A stretch of DNA of 64,000 nucleotides from Tubulanus polymorphus (Eukaryota > Nemertea > Palaeonemertea > Tubulaniformes > Tubulanidae): the NCBI RefSeq assembly GCF_964204645.1, contig NC_134029.1, forward strand, positions 246,001-310,000, given 5' to 3'. Every line of letters begins with the position of its first letter. Position 1 is the first letter of the stretch. This document shows positions 1-12,500 of this stretch, in pieces. The notes below the pieces were generated by a model, which was not told the origin of the DNA, ran no database searches, and worked only from the letters and a program-made list of their open reading frames with translations. Made by a program: the position numbers and the translations under genes.

Positions 1-891
1 GATGATGATGATGTTTTTGATCCTGATACCAGCTTGCATCAAGATTTAGCTGCATGGGCAGTTGAGAGCAAATGTTCGCAGTATTCGCTTAATAGATTGT
101 TAGAGATTTTGCGAAATCATGGTTTTGATGAGCTTCCTAAAGATTGCCGAACTTTGATCAAACGGCCTAAGTGCATCGAAACCACAGAATTAAGTGGGGG
201 CCACTACAAATATTTTGGTATCAAGACTGGTGTGATACAATGTCTAGCGGCAAATCCACAATTTATTCAAGAGAATAACTCTATCGATTTGGTGATTAAT
301 GTCGATGGACTACCATTGTTTAAGTCTAGCCGGAAACAATGCTGGCCGATCCTTGCGTACTTCTCGGATTTTGTTCCATTTATCATAGCTTTATGGATCG
401 GAATTTCTAAACCAAATGATGTAAATAGCTATCTAAACGACTTTCTCATTGAATATCAGCAGTTACAGGAATCTGGCATCATCCACTCTGAAAAACATTT
501 AACCGTTGTAATTAAGGCATTCATATGTGATGCTCCTGCCAGATCTTTCGTTAAATGTACAGTAGGGCATACAGCTTACTTTTCTTGTGAAAGATGTAAG
601 ACCAAAGGCACTTATACCCGAGGCAGAATTGTTTTCAATAGTTTACGGATCAAAGATTTAAGAACTGATGAGAAGTTTAGAGAGTGTGCGTATAACAAAC
701 ATCAAAAGGCAAGGTCCCCATTGATAGATATAGGGTTCAATTGCATATCAGCCTTTCCTCTAGACTACATGCATTTATTGTGTTTGGGTGTTACCAAGAG
801 GATGTTATTGTTCTTGACTGGTAAGCAAAAAAATGGACCTATATGTATAAAGCAGTTTCTTTACATTTCAGAGATTGTGAATATGCCCTAA
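1..891 (+). CDS. Partial transposase-like protein (5' end outside window)
   Basis: The frame is open from base 1, starting with an Asp run, to a stop at 889-891. The first in-frame codon usable as a start is only a TTG at 34, so the true start is probably upstream. The protein carries the block VINVDGLPLFKSSRKQ, a CERC zinc-knuckle-like motif and the block FPLDYMHLLCLGVTKRML. These blocks are typical of large animal transposase-domain proteins related to the CACTA/Transposase_21 group (family knowledge; not searched). After about residue 280 similarity stops. A plausible continuation, starting near 861 in another frame (reads HFRDCEYALMVFEAF), ends soon after, so the copy looks frameshifted and truncated. 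It is most likely a decayed DNA transposon or the 3' part of an unspliced transposon gene. No terminal repeats are visible inside the window. Confidence 0.6.
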   Translation, partial: DDDDVFDPDTSLHQDLAAWAVESKCSQYSLNRLLEILRNHGFDELPKDCRTLIKRPKCIETTELSGGHYKYFGIKTGVIQCLAANPQFIQENNSIDLVINVDGLPLFKSSRKQCWPILAYFSDFVPFIIALWIGISKPNDVNSYLNDFLIEYQQLQESGIIHSEKHLTVVIKAFICDAPARSFVKCTVGHTAYFSCERCKTKGTYTRGRIVFNSLRIKDLRTDEKFRECAYNKHQKARSPLIDIGFNCISAFPLDYMHLLCLGVTKRMLLFLTGKQKNGPICIKQFLYISEIVNMP

Positions 892-2636
892 TGGTATTTG
901 AAGCATTTATATCTCTTGTAAAAAAGAGAGATTTAAGATTTCAAAATATTTTAAACATTTGATCTCGCCAATCATTTCTAGATTAAGCTGAAATCCAGAT
1001 TCGGCTGGTTCGATTTTGCTAAAAAAAAGCACTGAAAGCCACTGAATTGTTGGCCCATAGTTCTGTGATCAGTCAATATTGTAATCAGACAGTATGTCTT
1101 TTATATGATTTTATTTTTACAGGTTTTCAACAATAAATTTTAATTTTAGTTCATATGAATCTTAATACTTTGTATTGATGTCGGAGTAACGTTTGTTTAA
1201 TGTTGGTGTATGAATGTTGAATCTACATCATGAGGAGATGGTTACCATGTCGACATTGAATCGATGTGCGAATTGATGAATGTTGTAGTAATGTTGGTTG
1301 TCACAACTTACTTATACACCCAAAAATCAACTTTAATTCAATATCAGGATTTAACATTTCATTAACATTGTAATAACATTGACATGTTTACTGGGATGTA
1401 ACTGCATTAGTTTGCAATTGTTTGTACCTCGGGACCCGGTTTCATTAGTTTGTAATTGTTTGTACCTCGGGACCCGGTTTCATTAGTTTGTAATTGTTTG
1501 TACCGCGGGACCCGGTTTCATTAGTTTGTAATTGTTTGTACCTCGGGACCCGGTTTCATTGGTCTGGTTTTGTATAAATATGTATGATACTCATGTATAA
1601 TGTGTAATGTAAACTTGTGTGATATATTTTGTAAAATGGACATATTTTGTACGACTTTAGTCTCACAATCAATGAAACGAAGAAGTTGAAATATCGACAG
1701 GTTTTCTTCATTATGAGACTATGATATTTCGTTCGAACTGATGTTACTGTTTTATTTGAAATAAAGATGAATTTTCTGTGTTGTTTTAGTTGTGATTACA
1801 GACGCCAGCAGTTTCACACACACTCAGTGCGTCGAACACGTAAATCCCACGGGTTCAGTTTCATAGAAATAATTTACTTTACTCAATTCGAGTTTGAACG
1901 AATACTTTTTGAGTAAATTATTTCTAAGTTAAGTTTTTTAAGAAATTGAGCCAAGGGTCCAGTTTCACAAACCAATTGTATTCAAACATGTTTTATTTTG
2001 GAAAAAGTTTGAATCAAAATGAAGTTTGTTATGAAATTTAGCCACGGGTCCATTCGACGAATTGCAGTTGACCCTATGTACCGGTTATGTGAAACTGATC
2101 ACGTGGACCCAGTTTCCTGAACATAGTTTTACTCTAAAATTCATACTTAGTGAAACTGGACTCGAACTAAATTAAATACCATACTCGCTATTTTAGTGTG
2201 TGAAACTACAGCTTCTAAACCTGATTGAAACCCTGCATCATAAACCAAATCCTACTAAGGGTACGGTTTCACAGATATGATCATCATGAGATAATGAAGA
2301 AATTAATCTACGTAGTCTTTTGTGAGACTTGACCCCCCGCTATCGCTTAAACTAATTTCTTCAAAATTGATCGCGTTTGTGAAATTGCGACCCCTGGTGT
2401 TCGGCACATATAGTTCATACCCTGGCATGCGGAGTTATCATTCTTACCTTGGTATGCGAGGGTTTCAATTCGATGCTTTACCACACCGTACTAACATAGT
2501 ATTTACGTTTTGAATAGAGATGCCTTCCTGAAATAAATGAGCAATTGTTAACAAATTTGGAAAACAATGAGAAATAAATAGGCAAATGTTGCTGTAAGTT
2601 TTGTGTACGTTATTTAAACATTTTTCGAAAACAAAC
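892..2636. other. AT-rich intergenic stretch, no gene seen
   Basis: There is no convincing coding region. The stretch holds the 38-bp tandem repeat at 1405-1556, many dispersed fragments containing GGGTCCAGTTTCAC-like words between about 1840 and 2300, a small foldback (1865-1886 pairs with 1909-1925) and two copies of a TACCCTGGCATGCG-like word at 2419-2460. Confidence 0.5.
1405..1556. repeat. 38-bp tandem repeat, four copies
   Basis: The word CATTAG recurs at 1405, 1443, 1481 and 1519, exactly 38 bp apart, and a fifth partial CATT starts at 1557. Copies differ by one or two bases. The unit contains CTCGGGACCCGGTTTCATTA. No coding potential is seen. Confidence 0.9.
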
Positions 2637-3325
2637 GCACTGTTGGTCTGGTGAATAAACGCAGAAACCCTTGTGTTGGCCTGATAAGTAAACGCAGTAA
2701 CCCTAGTGTTGGCCTGCTGAATTAACGCAGATATCCTAGTGTTGGCCTGATAAATAAACCTAGAAAACCCTAGTGTTGGCCTGATGAATAAACGCAGTAA
2801 CCCTAGTGTTGGCCTGCTCAAATAAACGCAATTTTCCTAGGTTTGGCCTGTGAATAAACGCAGTAACCCTAGTGTTGGCCTGCTTAAATAAACGTAGTTC
2901 CCCTAGTGTTGGCCTTTCAATAAGCGCAGAAACCCGTGTTGACCTGCTTGATAAACGCAGAAACCCTAGTGTTGGCCTGCTTGATAAACGCAGAAACCCT
3001 AGTGTTGGCCTGTCAATAAACATAGTTATCCTAGTATTGGCCTGATTAATAAACTTAGTAACCCTAGCGTTGGCCTAGGAATAAACGTAGTTATCCTGGT
3101 GTTGGCCTGCTCAATAAACGCAGAAACCCTAGTGTTGGCCTGTCAATAAACATAGTTATCCTAGTATTGGCCTGATTAATAAACGTAGTAACCCTAGCGT
3201 TGGCCTAGGAATAAACGTAGTTATCCTGGTGTTGGCCTGCTTAATAAACGCAGAAACCCTAGTGTTGGCCTGTTAATAAACACAATTTCCGTAGTGTTGG
3301 CCTAATTAATAAACGTAGTTTCCAC
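2637..3325. repeat. Imperfect minisatellite, about 34-36 bp unit, about 20 copies
   Basis: The word CCCTAGTGTTGGCCTG recurs throughout, joined by AATAAACGCAG spacers of slightly varying length. Minus-strand open frames through the array are repeat artefacts. The array ends about 1 kb upstream of the FAT4 start codon. Confidence 0.85.
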
Positions 3326-4317
3326 CAGATGGCGAGTGTGATTTCAGCACATTGAGGAAGAGTCAGTGAGACAAATAAGAGCTATTAGTCGGTTCAGCCA
3401 AATTCCAATAGATGGCGATCAAGTTAGAAATCTTGATAATAACTCGCAAAACTCGTAAGACCTTTGAGGAATTCCATTATATTTTGGGAACTTTGTTTTC
3501 TTGTTTACTCTGCTTCATGAAGATTCATGAATGGGACATTTTTTGAATGAAACCGCAGACATTGTGAAAAAACTTCACCTGGAGAAGTGATTATCAAGTG
3601 AAGTTCAGTTTCAATGCCATAAAGTGTATCCCGGGCTCGAAACCCAGTGAATTGACTCGGGCGCCTTAAAACTGTCAATTGACACTTGTTTATGCTGGGT
3701 AAGATTATTTCATTATGATCGAAGCAGGAATTAGAATTAGTAGTTTGGTCAACGTTTGGTGATCAAGAGTGATGACAGTTTTTAGATCGGTCAATTTGCC
3801 ATTCATGATTCGGTTGTAATGTTTTTCACCCAAGTGTCAGCAGATCATGAATAGTTTGGTAATTAACACGAGGATTAATTACTATCCTTAATTGTCATGT
3901 TAATTAACTACCGTTTAATTGTCGTGTTTGTGCAAGTGTTGCCAGTGTGTGAGCATGTTTGATGTTAATTACAGACACGAGGCGGCGCCAGTAGTAGTTA
4001 CTATGTTTTGATGTTTGATGATGGAAGTCGGTGTCGGTTCGGAAGTTTACAAATTGGATTAAAACTTGATTGTCGGCTGCGGATGAACGCGATTTAAACG
4101 TTTCAATTTGAAGATAGTAACATCACGATATATCAGAAGAGGAATAAACGATAAATCTGGATTATTGGCAAGATTAGAGCAGTTTATTGGATGAATATTT
4201 CACTCTATCGGATTAAAGAGAGTAGTCTGTATGGTTTACGTTCAGACTGAAGGTAGTTTATGAAAATGATAATGTCAGTATTAAGATAGCAGCGTTTAAA
4301 CCAGCAGTTGAAGAATC
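3326..4317 (+). promoter_or_regulatory. Presumed promoter and 5' leader region of the FAT4 gene
   Basis: This non-repetitive stretch separates the minisatellite from the FAT4 start codon. No TATA box or clear upstream exon could be fixed by eye. A promoter here is inferred only from position. Confidence 0.3.
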
Positions 4318-7300
4318 ATGGTAAATTCAAATATGATTCTAAAAGGGACGAAAAATTTCATGTTTCTGATAATTCTACAGTTTCTGGTGTCGACATCAGT
4401 TCAGGGTCAAGGCCCAGGCGCCGGGCAGGGGCCCGCGGGCGATGGCGGGCTCATGTCGGCTCGTACAGCGGAGGAGAGGGTAAATTTCACGATATCTGAG
4501 GAATTAAAACCCGGGACTATCGTCGGAACGATTCCCACTAAACCCGGATTTACTTATCGTTTTAATCAACAACCAGATGAATTCCGGATAGATGCGGTTA
4601 CCGGGACGATTACTACAAACATCTCGCTCGATTTAGAATCGTTGCCTAGCGATCAGATCAATTTACTCGTGCTCAGTTCAAACCCGATTTATCCGATAGA
4701 GGTTTATATTAAAGTCACCGATGTCAATGACAACGCCCCGGTTTTCCCCAGATCGGAAATATCGGCGACATTCTCCGAGCAATCGCTGATCGGGACGCGG
4801 GTCATCCTCGATACGGCGTCTGACGCGGACCGCGGCGATAACGGACGAACTACCGGTTACGCTATCACCGCCGGTAACCTCAACAATATGTTTGAAATCG
4901 GTCTGGACGCCACTCTCACCGAGCCTCTGCTCTATTTACAGAACTCTAAAAAACTCGATCGAGAAATAACGGATTCTTATCGGTTAACAGTAACCGTTAG
5001 AGATATGGGGAATCCCCCGAAATACGGCTCATTTCACGTAAATATTACCGTTTTAGATATCAACGATAATCCACCTACGTTCGATCACAGTCAGTATAGT
5101 TCTAAAATCCGTGAACTCGCGCCAGCTGGTACCTCTGTTATTAAAGTACACGCGACCGACCCGGATTCTGGACCCAATCAGGAAATCTGGTATAAAATAG
5201 CGGACGAGTCTGATACGGATCAGTTCAGTATCGATTCAAACACAGGAGTCGTTAAAACACTTCGTAAACTATCGTGTAAAACATGCGTGAATCCTAGAAA
5301 CTGTGACCCGAATACGTGCGTCGTTACGTTAGAGGCTTGGGATCGGGGAAATCCCGCTCAGAAAGGTCGAGCGTACTTACACGTAGAGATAGAGGATGAG
5401 AATGATCACGCTCCGGCGATCGAATTCCGTTACCCTCACAACCTACCGTACGCCAGCGTAGACGAGAACGTAAATATCAGCTACGTCGTCGCGTTCGTTA
5501 CCGTTAACGACCAGGACGAGGGTATCAACGCTAGATCAACGGTGTCCATTATCGGCGGTAACCGCGGTAACGCGTTCCGGTTAGATACGGACGGTTCGAG
5601 ATTCGGACAGATAAAAGTGAACGGTACTCTCGACCGGGAGAGGGTTAATACGTATAACCTGACGGTACAAGCCGTAGATCGGGGAATCCCCGCCCTTAGT
5701 TCGACCTCGTTCCTCATTATCAAGGTCAACGACGTCAACGATCACGTTCCGGTTTTCTTACAGTCTCATTATACAGCGACCCTCGGTGAACTGGTACCGA
5801 TAGGAACGTATGTAGTGAGCGTGACGGCGACCGATGACGATACCGGTATCAACGCTCAACTGTGGTACTCTATTGTATCGGGAAACGAGGCCGGATGGTT
5901 GAATATAGATCACTACACGGGACTAATCACAACCCGTAAACTACTCGATCGTGAAATACTCGCGACGTTAGCATTAAATATCTCGGCTCAAGACAGCGGT
6001 TCGATTCCATCGAGATCTTACACTAAACTCATTGTTACGATCACCGACGACAACGATCAGATACCGATGTTTAAAAATGATTCATTCCACGTGTTGTTGA
6101 CAGAGGGCGCTCCGAGGTCGACGCTCGTAATGAAACTAACGGCTCGCGACGATGACTCGGGTAGTAACGGTACAGTACGATACATCATCGATCCCGATAC
6201 ACTCAGAGATTATCCCGATACATTCACCATCGATACAAATAACGGTGAATTGAGAACTTTAATCGTATTGGATCGAGAGTTAATCCCGTTTTATATAATC
6301 CGGATTAAAGCCGAAGATAGCGGTACTCCTCCTCTATCGTCGTCGGCAACCGTTTATTTAACAGTCACCGATATAAACGATAATCTACCGATATTTTACC
6401 CGGTGAATTATTACGGGAACGCGTTAGAGAGACAGGCTGCGGGAAGTGAGGTCGTACGAGTTGCCGCCACCGATAGAGATAGCGGTAACTACGCACAGGT
6501 TAGTTACGCAATAATCAACGGAGCGGATGGGAAATTCCGGATCGATTCCCGGACTGGACTTGTAACTACTACAACAATACTGATTAAATCTGATAAATCA
6601 GTATTTACTCTAAGAGTAAGAGCTAGCGATAGTACAGGAGTAAGAGTAAATGAGATCGATGCTGTAGTTAATATAAGAGTTTACTCTGTATCCGACTCGA
6701 CGTCTGCTCCGGTATTCTCACAACTCAACGGTTACCGGTTTACTATCGTCGAGGACAGCGATTACGACAACCCAACAATCGGACGTAACGTCGGTACCGT
6801 ACGAGCTACTAGTCCACTAGGAGGCGCTAGTATTCGTTACGTAATATCAGCCGGAGACCCGTACGGAGTGTTTATTATTGACCCGGTTACCGGGGCGATC
6901 ACGACTCGCGATAAAATCGACCGAGAATCGCGAGAGTCGTACCGTCTAACAGTCGTCGCCACGGGAACCGTCAAATTCACGGAAACGGTTGTCGAGGTAA
7001 CGATAACAGATAAGAACGATAACGAACCACGATTCCCGAGTTTAAACGCTGTTGCTAGGGCCGTCGAGAACTGGCCGATCGGACAAGAGATATACGTCGC
7101 CCGGGCAACGGATATAGACGCGGGAACGAACTCTCAGATCACTTACACTCTTAAAAACGATCCCGATAATATCTTCAACATCTCACCTCAAAACGGAGCC
7201 GTTCATTTAGCTAAACCTCTACGAGAAACAGACCGTAAACAGTTCAGGTTGGTTATCACTGCTACGGACTCCGGCACTCCTCAACAATCATCGACGATGC

Positions 7301-9543
7301 ATCTATCGGTAACCGTTGACGACGTGAATGATCATACACCAACGTTTACTCAATCGAGTTATGAATTATCGCTGAGCGAATCTTTACGGGTTAACTCACG
7401 ATTCTTCTCAATTACCGCTACCGATAGAGATACCGGCAACAATGCACGAGTTTTATACTCTATCACTAAGGGCAACGACGACGATAAATTCGGTATATTC
7501 CCCGACGGTGTTCTGTATATCGCTCACGCTTTAGATCGAGAATCTCGTGATAAATACGAGATCGAAGTGAAAGCTCGAGATGAAGGTGAACCGTCTCGTA
7601 GTTCGGACGTCGGCGTTACGATTTATATCATCGATTCTAACGATAATCCACCGCAGTTTACAAATACGACATATACGTTTAAACTATCGGAGAATGCGGC
7701 TATCGGGACCGCGGTCGGGACCGTACACGCTACTGATCGGGACATCGGCAGGAATGCTGAAATCACGTATTCTATTAAAGGTCGCGGTAGTTTATTTACG
7801 GTTGATCAGTTTAACGGAGAGATTCTCAGCGATCACGTGTTCGATCGTGAAGGATTATTCCGAGAGTCCGGACTCGATTACGTGATGATTAAGGTACTGG
7901 CGACGGATAACGGTATTTCACGGTTACGGACTGAGGTTGATGTTCGTGTTTATATCGGTGATATGAATGATAATCGTCCTGTATTCGGTAAGAATCGTTA
8001 CGAGGCATCTTTATACGAGGATTCATCGGTTAACAGTCAGGTCGTCAGGGTAACCGCAACAGACCTCGATGAGGCCGATAATAGTTACGTATATTACACG
8101 ATCGAATCCGGAAACGAGTCCGGCGAGTTTAAAATAGAATCAGGAACCGGACAGATTCGTTTAGCGAAGAAACTGAATCGGGAATCGGTCGATTCGTATA
8201 AACTGGTCGTCATGGCGAGCGACGCGGCGACGACGAACCCGTTAACGACGCTGGTTACCGTGGAGATCACCGTGTTGGATAGCAACGATAACGCTCCTAG
8301 TTTTGTAATGTCTATTCCTCGTACGGCGACGGTATCCGAGATGACTCTAGCCGGAGAATTAATCGGACGAGTTTCAGCGACCGATCGCGACCTCGGTAAC
8401 AACGCTCTTATTACATATCGCATAGCAACCGGTAACCACGGAGATTCGTTTAATATCGATTCGAACACCGGTAGAATATACCTGGCTAAAACCGTCGACT
8501 ACGAGACTATTAATAGATATACTCTAGGAGTAACGGCTACGGATTTCGGTAATCAGAGATTAACGTCGAGCGTTACGTTCACCGTGGAGATCGTAGATTA
8601 TAATGATAATTCACCGGTATTTACACCGGAGTCTAGCGTTAGACAGATTATAGAGGGCGTTAGTATGAATACTCCTGTAGTAAGAGTGTCAGCGACGGAC
8701 GCTGATTCCGGATTAAACGGACAGATCGTATACTCGATCAGTCGTCAGGATCCGAGCGGAACGCAGTTTAAAATCGACCCGATTACAGGTTGGATCAGTA
8801 CGAACGGAAACATCGACCGAGAACTGGTCGATAATTATAGAATAACGGTCGCCGCGACCGATCAGTCGACCGATCTGAGAAAAACTACTGAGAAAATCGT
8901 CAATATTATAATCTTAGATCGTAACGATAATTCACCGCAGTTTGTATCGATGAATTCAGCGATTGTATCGGTAACCGCGGCAGCCGGAGCAACAGTAATG
9001 ACAGTTACAGCGGTGGACGCGGACTCCGGATCAGCCGGGACCGTTTACTACGAGCTCGTACAGGGCACCGGACTAACCGTCGACCAGAATAACGGAAACT
9101 TAATCCTCGCTAATAACTGGAACCCGGCTTTATTAACCTACGATTTAACGGTGAAAGCGTTAGATAAAGGTGGCGCCGATCAACGATCGACTCAATCGTC
9201 TATAACTCTAATCGCTACCGGTCCGACCGAGAACGGACCAACGTTCTCTCGGACCACTTATACCGGTTCAATCACCGAGAATCAACCGGTATCCACGGCG
9301 ATTGTAACAGTAAGCGCTAGTTACCCGGGTAACGCCGCTGCGGGGAATACCCGAGTTGAGTATTACGTAACCGATGTGAAATCTAACGGTATAAATACAG
9401 CCAGATATTTCCAGATAGATTTAAATACAGGAGTCGTCAGTAACTGTGAAATACTCGATAGAGAGAAAGGAATTCAACAGTTCGATGTCACGGTATACGC
9501 CGTGGATAAAACATCAACATCTCCTAAAATCAGTCATACACAG
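4318..9543 (+). CDS. FAT4: FAT4 coding exon 1: signal peptide and cadherin repeats 1-15
   Basis: One 5226-nt exon encodes residues 1-1742. The ATG at 4318 is followed by a hydrophobic stretch (FMFLIILQFLVSTSVQG) that reads as a signal peptide, then a Gly/Pro-rich segment and cadherin repeats. Linkers such as VTDVNDNAPVF and VLDINDNPPTF and repeated LDRE words mark the repeats. Repeat 7 (ending SDSTSAPVF) and repeat 15 (ending TGPTENGPTF) lack the canonical calcium-linker acids, as at the same positions in vertebrate FAT4. The exon ends in phase 0 before GTGAGT at 9544; the frame runs on by read-through to a stop at 9583-9585, which is intronic. Confidence 0.95.
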
Positions 9544-12500
9544 GTGAGTACTACCGGACTACCTCGGACTACCGGACCGGACTAATGTCTGTCTGTTTGT
9601 ATTTATTCATTATTCAGGTCTAGTTTACTACTGAAACTTTCTCTTCTTTGGTTAGAATAAGTTTTATAGAGAAATGATGGGTTTTAGATGATTGTTAAAG
9701 GGTTTTAAAGTAGTCTAGGGTTCTAGGGGTAACTGCATAGATCAGCTAGTTATAGATGATAATAATGTAAAGGAATTTCAGTGTCCCTCTAAACTCTATA
9801 TTCTATTGTTTCTGCGGACAGTTGAAGACACTTGACTGACACTCACTCACTCTAGTCTCAATAACACACTCCTTTTTACTCCTTCACAATTCTATTTTTT
9901 GTTCTCGGAATAAACTTGTTCACACTGATTCAAGTTGGTTAAATATCCTGTCATTGGATTCAGTCTTAGAAACTCTGAATGTTTCTGATATTGATTTTAC
10001 TGACAGGTCAAATAACATTCACAACTCTCTCTCTCTCCCTCGTCAGTCTCTCTGGGGTAGACTGATTATAAATACCGCTGACATTTTTTGTCAAACCACA
10101 AAAGTGCAGGTCATAAAAAGAGAGAATTTTCACTGCGTAGAACCTTGATTTCATAGAAATAGAATCACGATTAGTAAGAGAGTAGCCCCCCCTAACCCCC
10201 GCACTGACCCAGGCATCCAAAACCTGCCCCCCCGCACTGACCCAGGCATCCAAAACCTAACCCCTGCACTGACCCAGGCATCCAAAACCTGCCCCCCCGC
10301 ACTGACCCAGGCATCCAAAACCTGCCCCCCCCCCGCACTGACCCAGGCATCCAAAACCTGCTATAAATTTAAAACATTGGAAATTACATTTGTAAAATCA
10401 ACGATTAACAATAAACATGGTATTTTGGATTTCAGCATTCTTTTTTAAAGAATTACGATTTATTGCTTGTTTTCGATGCAAATTAAAATTCATAATTAAT
10501 TTAGCTGTATGAAACAGGGTTGGTTTAGATTAGGTTAGTGTATTATATACGTGTGTGGTGTACTAGTGTTTCATGTACGTGAAGCGTTGAAAATCAGTCC
10601 TAAACTCTTTCATTATTTATTCTGAATAGAATTCATTCTTCACTGAATATATGAACACTGCTTAAACATAGACAATAAACCTCGCATGCCAGGGTATGTT
10701 ATACGCAGCAGTACTGTTGATCTGGAAATGTAAGCATAGTTCACTGAGTGATCGGCATGACTGAATTCAAACAGTTTATTACTTACAAAATTTGACCACA
10801 CCTTAACGAGTTTTAAACACATAGTATAATTAGTACGCATACTGTCGCGTCAGAGTTTGGTGGTATCCAAGTTAGCTTTGGATTTAACTTTCTAATGGTT
10901 TCGAATATGATTAAATATCTTCTAATGGTTAAATCAGAAATTTCTTGTATCCTGTCGGGATAGTTTAGTTTCAATTTTAAAGCATGACCCTAATAAATCT
11001 AGTGACACTGAGATACTGCCGATAGGAAGCCCTGCCACGCCCCTCACTAATATTATAACTATAGATACGGCTACTATTCTACATGGCTCAATGGCGGGCG
11101 CTAGATTCAAACAAGACTAAATATAACAATTACAATAGTTTAATATTGACACCGATAACAATGAAAAGTGTTATCAAATAAACCGGGGACGGGGCGGTTG
11201 TTAATGGTTTACCACTGTGTACAGAATTCTAGACCCCTTAATAATCACTAACCCTTTATCATAAACCCTTTAAGTTAAAAACATCTGGTGACTTGAAATA
11301 TTCTAATAAAGTCAGAGATTATTATTATTATATACTCTGAATCATACATGAATTCCACGCAGCGTTTCATGTGTGAAAACCACCCCTGGCGAGTCAATGA
11401 ATTTAAGCTTTTAAGTAAAGATTTCTTCGAGTCGGATATTTTTTTTGTCTGAAATGTCACGCAATGTCCAACAATAGAATTCAATTATAGCCTTATATAG
11501 CCACAACCCCCTCCCTCCCCCTGGGGAGTGTGTGAGGGGGAGGCGGCTCATCTAGACTTGTTTCACTCTGTATATGTGATTAATCAATTATTGAGTAATG
11601 ATCGAAGCCTGTAGCAATTAATCCTAGATCATCTGAAATGAAAATATTTTTCTGACTGGTCTATGAATGATTGATGATATGTGATTAACTATGTGAGCTT
11701 GGTGTGATGTGTGATATTATACAGTTCAATGTTGCTATCTGATTCCGATCCAGGAAATTTGATCATTATATGTCTAAAGTCTAAGAATGGTTGGAAAATT
11801 GCTTCAACACTTTTTGTAAAGTTAATCAATTTCATCCCCTAAATAAGAGAGATAGCCTTAAATACTAAACATTGACACAATTTAAAGTCTTTTATCAATG
11901 AAACTTGCTGATCTTTATGTTGATCATGTTGATCAAAATAACAAACTTACACTTTTAGTAAATTGATTTATAAATAGAAAATTGGACTCAAAGATAGAGA
12001 TGTTTAAAGACTCCAGTTTCCAACTGATGATTGAACTGAGTGTAACAGTAAAATGTAACATTAATATGATGTATATTGTAGGTATCTATAACATTATTAG
12101 ATGAGAATGACAGCGTTCCGAGATTCAATCCCGCCACCTATAGTTCACAGATAGCAGAAGATGCACTCGTCGGGCAGACGGTTTCTATAGTTTCAGCTGC
12201 AGACGCCGATCAACTTCAGAAAGTGACTTACTCAATTTTATCCGGAAACGATGGCAGATTTACTATTAATCAATTCAATGGTTAGTATTCCTCGCCCCAC
12301 CATCAGCCCCACAGTTCCGTAATAGCCCCACCATCAGCCCCACAGTTCCATAATAGCCTCACCATCAGCCCCACAGTTCCGTAATAGCCCCACAATCAGC
12401 CCCACAGTTCCGTAATAGCCCCACCATCAGCCCCACAGACCCATATCACTCATATAGCCCCGTAGTTTCAAGCATAACTTGTGTTTATAGCTTACAGTAA

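Noticed and set aside
9544-9585. FAT4 exon 1 frame extending to the stop at 9583-9585
   Set aside because: A strong GTGAGT donor at 9544 and perfect continuation in exon 2 show that this tail is intronic.
10008-10354. Minus-strand frames of MDAWVSAGG repeats
   Set aside because: Shadow of the 33-bp minisatellite in FAT4 intron 1.
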